This document shows positions 59,530 to 64,000 of a stretch of 64,000 nt of DNA, one piece after another. The notes beneath the pieces were generated by a model that saw only the letters and a list, made by a program, of their open reading frames with translations, was not told the origin of the DNA and did not search any database. The DNA lies in assembly GCF_020024835.1 (NCBI RefSeq), contig NZ_JAHHTD010000002.1, positions 12,465-76,464 of the forward strand, written 5' to 3'. The translations under genes were made by a program, and so were the position numbers. Origin of the DNA: Campylobacter sp. (GTDB taxonomy: Bacteria; Campylobacterota; Campylobacteria; Campylobacterales; Campylobacteraceae). Numbering within the stretch: the first letter of the stretch is position 1; the number at the start of each line of letters is the position of its first letter.

Positions 59530-60306
59530 ATGCATAAACCTGAAATTCAAGAATTAACAGACTTTTTGATCTCATATATCACCCTATTTTTAGGTGCTGG
59601 AACTTATACTGCAAGAGTTTCAAAATGTGTAAATAGAATAGCTGATGCTTATGGATATGAAATAAATATGAATTTTTTCTTTCATCATACAGCAATTAAC
59701 ATTTATGATCGAGAAAATAATTCCAATCAAAGAACTTTTATCATTCCCAATAAACACAAGCATATTAATTTTACACTTATTTTAGAATTGAGTGCATTAA
59801 GTTGGAAAATTTATGATAATAAACACAGCCTAGAGCAAGCTAAAAAATTATTCCATAAAATAACACAGACTAAAGAGAATTCTATATTTTTAAATATTTT
59901 TTTAGTTTCTAGTGCAAATTCTGCATTTTGTAAGCTTTTTGGTGGTGATATTTATGGATGTGGTTTTGTATTTATTGCTACTTTAACTGGATTAAGCCTA
60001 CGATTTATTCTTACTAAGATTAAAATTGACTTAAGAATTCAATATATCATATGTTCTTTTATTTCATCTTTAATAGTATTTTTAGGAGTAGATTTAAATC
60101 TTATACAAGAATCAAATATAGCACTTGGATCTAGTATTTTATATCTCATACCGGGAGTTTATTTTATAAATTCTATAGTAGATATTTTAAAAAATCATAT
60201 CTTAATGGGATTTAGTCGTATTATTAGTGTAGCAATATTAATTTGTTGTATAGCAACTGGAATTTATACAACTTTAAGTATTAATAATTTTGGAATTTTG
60301 CAATGA
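59530..60306 (+). CDS. ThrE/YjjP-family transporter subunit
   Basis: A 258-residue membrane protein of the DUF1212 (YjjP) family. An N-terminal cytoplasmic part of about 110 residues carries the segment FLGAGTYTARVSKCVNRIADAYG, followed by about five helices. VSSANSAFCKLFGGD and LGSSILYLIPGVYFINSIVD are family features. In other bacteria the YjjP/YjjB pair exports succinate, and the fused ThrE exports threonine. The stop overlaps the partner gene by 4 bases. Confidence 0.83.
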   Translation: MHKPEIQELTDFLISYITLFLGAGTYTARVSKCVNRIADAYGYEINMNFFFHHTAINIYDRENNSNQRTFIIPNKHKHINFTLILELSALSWKIYDNKHSLEQAKKLFHKITQTKENSIFLNIFLVSSANSAFCKLFGGDIYGCGFVFIATLTGLSLRFILTKIKIDLRIQYIICSFISSLIVFLGVDLNLIQESNIALGSSILYLIPGVYFINSIVDILKNHILMGFSRIISVAILICCIATGIYTTLSINNFGILQ

Positions 60307-60806
60307 TTGATTATTCATCTATATTTTGCGATATGCTTTTTGCAGCTATTACAGGATTTGGTTTTGCCTATGCTTGCAATCCTCCATTAAAAACACTTTT
60401 TTTATCTGCTTTATTAGCCGCTATTGCACATAGTTTGCGTTTTACTCTAATGAACTATTTTGGATTTGAAACTCTAGCTATATCAACATTTATTGCATCT
60501 TTTACCATAGGTTGCATTGGACTTTTTTTAGCTAAGATATTTAAAATCCCTGCAGAAATCATAGCTTTTCCAGCACTTATTCCTATGATACCTGGAATTT
60601 ACGCATATAAAGCGATTTTACATCTTATATCTTTTATAAAAGCCGATAAAATAAGTCTAAAAACAGAATTTTTAATACAATTTTTTGATTACTTCTTTAC
60701 TACTCTTTCTGTAACTCTAGCTCTAGCTACAGGAGTTAGTGTAACCTTGCTTTTATTTTTTGAACAAAGCTTTATGATGACAAGAAATATAAAAAATCAT
60801 AATTAA
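60303..60806 (+). CDS. ThrE_2/YjjB-family transporter subunit
   Basis: A 167-residue protein with about five helices of the DUF3815 (YjjB) family. AAITGFGFAYACNPPLKTLF near the N-terminus and FPALIPMIPGIYAYKAILHL in the middle match YjjB; the PGIYAY segment mirrors PGVYFI in the partner, as expected for two related halves. It should form the complex with the YjjP-like protein. Its end is built into a palindrome with argS. Confidence 0.85.
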   Translation: MIDYSSIFCDMLFAAITGFGFAYACNPPLKTLFLSALLAAIAHSLRFTLMNYFGFETLAISTFIASFTIGCIGLFLAKIFKIPAEIIAFPALIPMIPGIYAYKAILHLISFIKADKISLKTEFLIQFFDYFFTTLSVTLALATGVSVTLLLFFEQSFMMTRNIKNHN

Positions 60807-60819
60807 ATTAATTATGATT
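60795..60819. terminator. Palindromic terminator spanning the stops of the YjjB-like gene and argS
   Basis: AATCATAATTAA (60795-60806) and TTAATTATGATT (60808-60819) are exact complements around a single central A. Both stop codons are in the arms. Plus-strand transcripts continue into CATTTTATTTTTT, so the structure looks best for the plus direction. Confidence 0.65.
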
Positions 60820-62403
60820 CATTTTATTTTTTGCTTCAATTCCCATCAGCATAAAAGCAGTTTTTATACTTAAAGCACATACTGCAAAAAGTTTCAACAA
60901 TTCATCTTCATTTTTAGAACCAACTACTCTATTTTCATTATAAAATTTATGAAAAAGTGTCGCTAAATTTTTTAGATAATCTGGAATTTTTTGCAATGCT
61001 CTACTCTCAAATGCATCTTTTAAAATAGCTTTTAAATTTAGGCTTTCAAATAAAAGATTTACACCATCTTCATTTAATGTATCAAACTGAATATTTATAA
61101 CATCTTCTAATGTTTTATTGGCCTTAGAAAAAACTTGATGAATTCTTGCGTGTGCATAATTTATATAAAATACAGGATTAGAGCTATCCTCTTTAGTAAA
61201 GTCATCTACATCAAATTCTAAATGTGTATCACACTTTTTACTAAGAAAAATATATCTAAGCACATCGCTACCAAGATCCTCTAAGACATCACTCATTAAA
61301 ATAAAATTACCCGCCCTTTTACTCATTTTATAAGGCTTTCCATTTTTTAATAACGTAACCATTTGTGCTAAAATAATTTCTAAATTATTACTATCAAAAT
61401 CTAAAAATTCCATAGCAGCTTTCATTCTAGCAATATAACCATGATGATCAGCACCCCAAATATTAATACACTTTGTATATGAGCGACTCATCTTATCTTT
61501 ATGATAAACTATATCAGCAGCTAAATAAGTCCCCTTGCCATCATCTTTAACAATTACACGATCTTTCTCATCACCTTTAGCAGTAGATGCAAGCCAAATC
61601 TTGCCATCTTTTTCATAAATTCCATTGTGTTTTTTTAATTTTTCAAGAGTATCTTCTAAATCCTTATAATAGCTTGTTTCGCTTACATAAGTATCAATAT
61701 AAATTTTTGCATCAGCTAAATTCTGTTTTATCAAATCAAGCATTTTATCTTTAGCCCATTGTGCAAGATCTAAAATATTCTCCTCAACAAAAAAATCAAC
61801 ATCAAATTTAGCAAATGCTTCATTTGCAAGATCTATAATATATTTACCTTTATAATACTCTTGAGGAAAAATTACTTTTTCATTTAGGTGATATTCTTTA
61901 ATGGTAAGTAGGATTGATAATCCTAGAAGATAAATTTGATTTCCTGCATCATTTACATAATATTCAGTATCAAATCTATATCCTAAATGTCTTGCAACTC
62001 TTGCTAAAGTATCTCCAAAAATAGCACCCCTTGCATGCCCTATATGTAAAGGACCTGTAGGATTTGCACTGACATATTCAAGCAAAAAACTTTCCTCTTT
62101 TTTTTCATCTTTTGCAAAATCATTTGGATTTTTTAAAGCTTCATTTGCTAAAATATTTAAAAAATTCTTTGAAAGTTTAAAATTTACATAACCATTAACT
62201 GCTTCGACATTTTCAAAACAATCACACTCTTGAAGTTTTAAAGCTATATCTTTTGCAATTAATACTGGATTTTGTTTTAATTCTTTTGCTAAAGAAAATG
62301 CTAATGGCGTTGCAAAATGTGCTAAATTTTTATTTTTAGGATTTTCTAAAATAAAATCTACTCCTATTTTTTCTTTAATTATTTCATAAATTAAAGTTTT
62401 CAA
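60808..62403 (-). CDS. argS: Arginyl-tRNA synthetase
   Basis: A 531-residue class I synthetase. The N-terminal Add-1 domain fills the first 90 residues, the HIGH motif is HIGH at 120-123 in NPTGPLHIGHARGA, and the KMSKS-like motif is KMSKRAGN. The C-terminal anticodon-binding DALR domain has the pattern YAHARIHQVF and LATLFHKFYNENRV. tatA lies 10 bp upstream in the same direction. Confidence 0.97.
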   Translation of the reverse strand: MKTLIYEIIKEKIGVDFILENPKNKNLAHFATPLAFSLAKELKQNPVLIAKDIALKLQECDCFENVEAVNGYVNFKLSKNFLNILANEALKNPNDFAKDEKKEESFLLEYVSANPTGPLHIGHARGAIFGDTLARVARHLGYRFDTEYYVNDAGNQIYLLGLSILLTIKEYHLNEKVIFPQEYYKGKYIIDLANEAFAKFDVDFFVEENILDLAQWAKDKMLDLIKQNLADAKIYIDTYVSETSYYKDLEDTLEKLKKHNGIYEKDGKIWLASTAKGDEKDRVIVKDDGKGTYLAADIVYHKDKMSRSYTKCINIWGADHHGYIARMKAAMEFLDFDSNNLEIILAQMVTLLKNGKPYKMSKRAGNFILMSDVLEDLGSDVLRYIFLSKKCDTHLEFDVDDFTKEDSSNPVFYINYAHARIHQVFSKANKTLEDVINIQFDTLNEDGVNLLFESLNLKAILKDAFESRALQKIPDYLKNLATLFHKFYNENRVVGSKNEDELLKLFAVCALSIKTAFMLMGIEAKNKMNHN

Positions 62404-62413
62404 ATTTTGCCTT

Positions 62414-62650
62414 TTATATTTTTTTTATTTCTTCATTTTCTTTTGCAAGATTATCCTCTTTACTCATCTTTTCAACCTTTTGAGTATCATCTTGAACTAT
62501 TTTTTTATCATCTTCTGTATTCATCTCATCTTTAAAAGTTTTTATACCTTTACCTAAGCCTTTTGCAAGTTCAGGTATTTTTTTAGCACCAAAAAGTAAT
62601 ACTACTATCAAAAGTATAATCAACCATTGAGTTCCACTTGGCATATGCAT
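62414..62650 (-). CDS. tatA: Sec-independent translocase protein TatA
   Basis: A 78-residue TatA: a short N-terminal membrane helix LIILLIVVLLFGAKKIPELA, the hinge FGAKK, and the amphipathic helix GLGKGIKTFKDEM, then a charged tail. It forms the pore for folded Tat substrates such as MsrP in this window. The first ATG is well spaced from AAAGGAG; an ATG two codons on is less so. It follows gmk by one base. Confidence 0.95.
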   Translation of the reverse strand: MHMPSGTQWLIILLIVVLLFGAKKIPELAKGLGKGIKTFKDEMNTEDDKKIVQDDTQKVEKMSKEDNLAKENEEIKKI

Positions 62651-62651
62651 A

Positions 62652-63266
62652 TTATTCTCCTTTAATCCATTGATTTACAATTTCTTTTAAATTATATTTT
62701 TTACTTTTCATTTTAGATACTTCAAATATAGCCTCTAATTGCTTATAACTTGTTTGAAGATCTTCATTAATTATCAAAAAATCATACTGATCTAAAAATT
62801 TCATTTCTTCACCAGCATTTTCTAATCTTTTACTGATTTCCTCCATTTTATCAGCACTTCGCTTAAGTAATCTTTTTTCAAGCTCTTTTTTATTTTTAGT
62901 TGTAATAAAAACTGAAGTAATCAATGAAGACATTTTTTCTTTTACTATGTAAAAACCTTGCACATCGATATCAAAAATAACACTCTTTCCTTTTTGCAAA
63001 GCTTCTTTTACAGGAATCAAAGAAGTGCCATAATAATTCTTATGCACCAAAGCCCATTCTAAAAAATCTCCATTTTCTATACCTTGTTTAAATTTATCCT
63101 CACTAATAAAAAAATAGTCAATACCATTTTTTTCATTTTCTCTTGGCACTCTTGTAGTACTTGATATAGAAAAATAAACATCGTCCTTTTCTTTAAGTAG
63201 TTTTTGTATTAAAGTGCTTTTTCCAGCTCCACTTGGTCCTGATATAACTAAAATTTGACCAATCAA
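62652..63266 (-). CDS. gmk: Guanylate kinase
   Basis: A 204-residue enzyme that phosphorylates GMP to GDP. The P-loop is ISGPSGAGKST (8-18), followed by SISSTTRVPRENEKNGIDYFFIS with the GMP-binding arginines and IDYFF, and IDVQGFYIV. The start overlaps the stop of the acidic protein by 4 bases. Confidence 0.97.
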   Translation of the reverse strand: MIGQILVISGPSGAGKSTLIQKLLKEKDDVYFSISSTTRVPRENEKNGIDYFFISEDKFKQGIENGDFLEWALVHKNYYGTSLIPVKEALQKGKSVIFDIDVQGFYIVKEKMSSLITSVFITTKNKKELEKRLLKRSADKMEEISKRLENAGEEMKFLDQYDFLIINEDLQTSYKQLEAIFEVSKMKSKKYNLKEIVNQWIKGE

Positions 63267-64000
63267 TGTTTGCTCTCATCAAAACTAATGTTTATATTTA
63301 TATTCATATTCATACCTTTTAATGCTGCTTTTAAAGTATCATCTGTAATACTTGAGGTGATAGTTTGAGCTATACTCTTGCTTAACTCATTTACCATTTC
63401 TTCACTTTCTTCTTTAACTAAGGTTTTATTACAATTAGTATCATCTACTACACTAACAACATCATCATTTATCGACTCTTTATTGGAAATATTTTCACCA
63501 AGAGCCTCTTTAATATCTTCTTCATTTAAAGAAGAAAAATCATCATTCTCATTCATATTTTTATCCATATCGTTATTTTTTTCCATTATCTCATCATCAA
63601 ACACATCAAGACCCTTATCTAGTTCATCAATAGCAGCAAGTTCTTCTTTAATTTTATCTTGAGTACTAATTTCGTCCTCTAAAATAAAATTATCATCTTT
63701 TGCTTCACTTTGCTGTGTAAAAATTTCTTCTACATGAGGTTGTTCATCATATGAATTTTCTAAATCTACATTAGTAGTATCGCCGATAAATTGAGCGTCA
63801 TTTGGGATATCATCAAAGCTAAGTTCTTTTTCACTAGCTTCCTCTACAAAAATATCTTCAGTATTATTAATATTAAGTAAATCGGCTGAATTTTCCTCTG
63901 AATTTTCCTCTGAATTTTCCTCTGAATTTTCCTCTGAATTTTCCTCTGAATTTTCCTCTGAATTTTCCTCTGAATTTTCCTCTGAATTTTCCTCTGAATT
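63263..64000 (-). CDS. Highly acidic protein with SEEN repeats, N-terminus cut by window edge
   Basis: The minus-strand frame is open from the stop at 63263 to the window edge, 245 codons, with no start inside that needs to be used; a GTG at 63604 is an internal valine codon. The visible part starts with tandem SEEN tetrapeptides, then a long run rich in Asp, Glu, Asn and Ser, and ends in a more ordered segment VNELSKSIAQTITSSI, DDTLKAALKGMNMNINI and SFDESKH. No cysteine-rich or enzymatic motif is seen apart from one Cys. I know a similar 'highly acidic protein' upstream of gmk in C. jejuni, between fliR and gmk. The function is unknown. Confidence 0.8.
   Translation of the reverse strand, partial: NSEENSEENSEENSEENSEENSEENSEENSEENSEENSADLLNINNTEDIFVEEASEKELSFDDIPNDAQFIGDTTNVDLENSYDEQPHVEEIFTQQSEAKDDNFILEDEISTQDKIKEELAAIDELDKGLDVFDDEIMEKNNDMDKNMNENDDFSSLNEEDIKEALGENISNKESINDDVVSVVDDTNCNKTLVKEESEEMVNELSKSIAQTITSSITDDTLKAALKGMNMNININISFDESKH
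63887..64000. repeat. 12-bp tandem repeat, at least 9.5 copies, encoding SEEN
   Basis: The unit TGAATTTTCCTC (plus strand) repeats without a single change up to the window edge. On the minus strand each unit reads S-E-E-N. As 12 is a multiple of three, gain or loss of units would alter protein length without a frameshift. The array continues beyond the window. Confidence 0.97.

Noticed and set aside
63263..63604. A complete small gene starting at 63604
   Set aside because: The start would be GTG with no ribosome-binding site, and the same frame stays open upstream to the window edge with the same acidic composition. It is the 3' part of a longer gene.
1..64000. Mobile element, prophage, CRISPR array or horizontally acquired island
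   Set aside because: No transposase, integrase, phage structural gene, regularly spaced direct repeats or shift in base composition was seen. The region reads as core genome.

Overview
The window is a 64 kb piece of an AT-rich, densely coding genome that reads throughout as Campylobacter core chromosome. A C. lari-group species or close relative is my best guess, not proven. The evidence is the gene set and order: nrfHA, thiC behind a TPP riboswitch, dnaQ-rpe, groES-groEL with a CIRCE operator, yajC-secD-secF-leuS-lptE-folC-M23 peptidase-bactofilin-mfd, truB-csrA-ispE-smpB-clpS-clpA-aat, flgB-flgC-fliE behind a sigma-54 promoter, hemH/alaS/maf/pbpA, msrPQ, copA, yebC, argS-tatA-gmk. I see no insertion sequence, prophage, CRISPR array, tRNA or rRNA. 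Nearly every base belongs to a gene, and the longest gap is 323 bp (59207-59529).

Layout. 1-1925: end of nrfH and complete nrfA (periplasmic nitrite reduction). 1956-4858, minus strand: rpe, dnaQ-like exonuclease, then thiC behind its riboswitch. 5009-7778, plus strand: rpmB, a potassium-channel-like protein, a DUF465 protein and a soluble chemoreceptor with a CZB zinc domain. 7788-10404, minus: Nudix hydrolase and groESL. 10568-13102, plus: AsmA-like envelope protein. 13127-27184, minus: hpf, then a 12-gene run (transcribed from yajC down to a MagIII-like glycosylase) joining Sec export, LPS transport, folate, cell shape and repair. 27154-28491: lnt. 28483-29679, minus: metK. 29812-42039, plus: a 13-gene run from sstT to aat that contains a protein quality-control set (smpB, clpS, clpA, aat) and a small protein that looks to me like an SspB-type adaptor. 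42126-45157: flgB-flgC-fliE-pbpB. 45258-48108, minus: DegT aminotransferase, Gfo/Idh oxidoreductase, hemH. 48210-54766, plus: alaS-maf-pbpA and msrPQ. 54888-57868, minus: MdtJ/MdtI-like pair, CopZ-like protein, CopA. 58008-60806, plus: yebC, ppi and a two-gene ThrE-type transporter. 60808-64000, minus: a highly acidic protein with a 12-bp tandem repeat, gmk, tatA, argS.

Regulation visible in the sequence: a TPP aptamer with a Shine-Dalgarno-masking hairpin (thiC), CIRCE/HrcA (groESL), sigma-54 (flgB), and hairpins just upstream of asmA-like and msrP, the latter covering the msrP ribosome-binding site. Several convergent gene pairs share a palindromic terminator that is built from the ends of the coding regions and includes the stop codons.

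Most worth following up: the SspB-like gene at 33646-34092, the degenerate GGDEF protein at 19703-21076, the potassium-channel homologue with an altered filter and no glycine-rich nucleotide motif, the SEEN-repeat acidic protein at the right edge, and the msrP leader hairpin. Family assignments come from reading motifs by eye; no database search was run.
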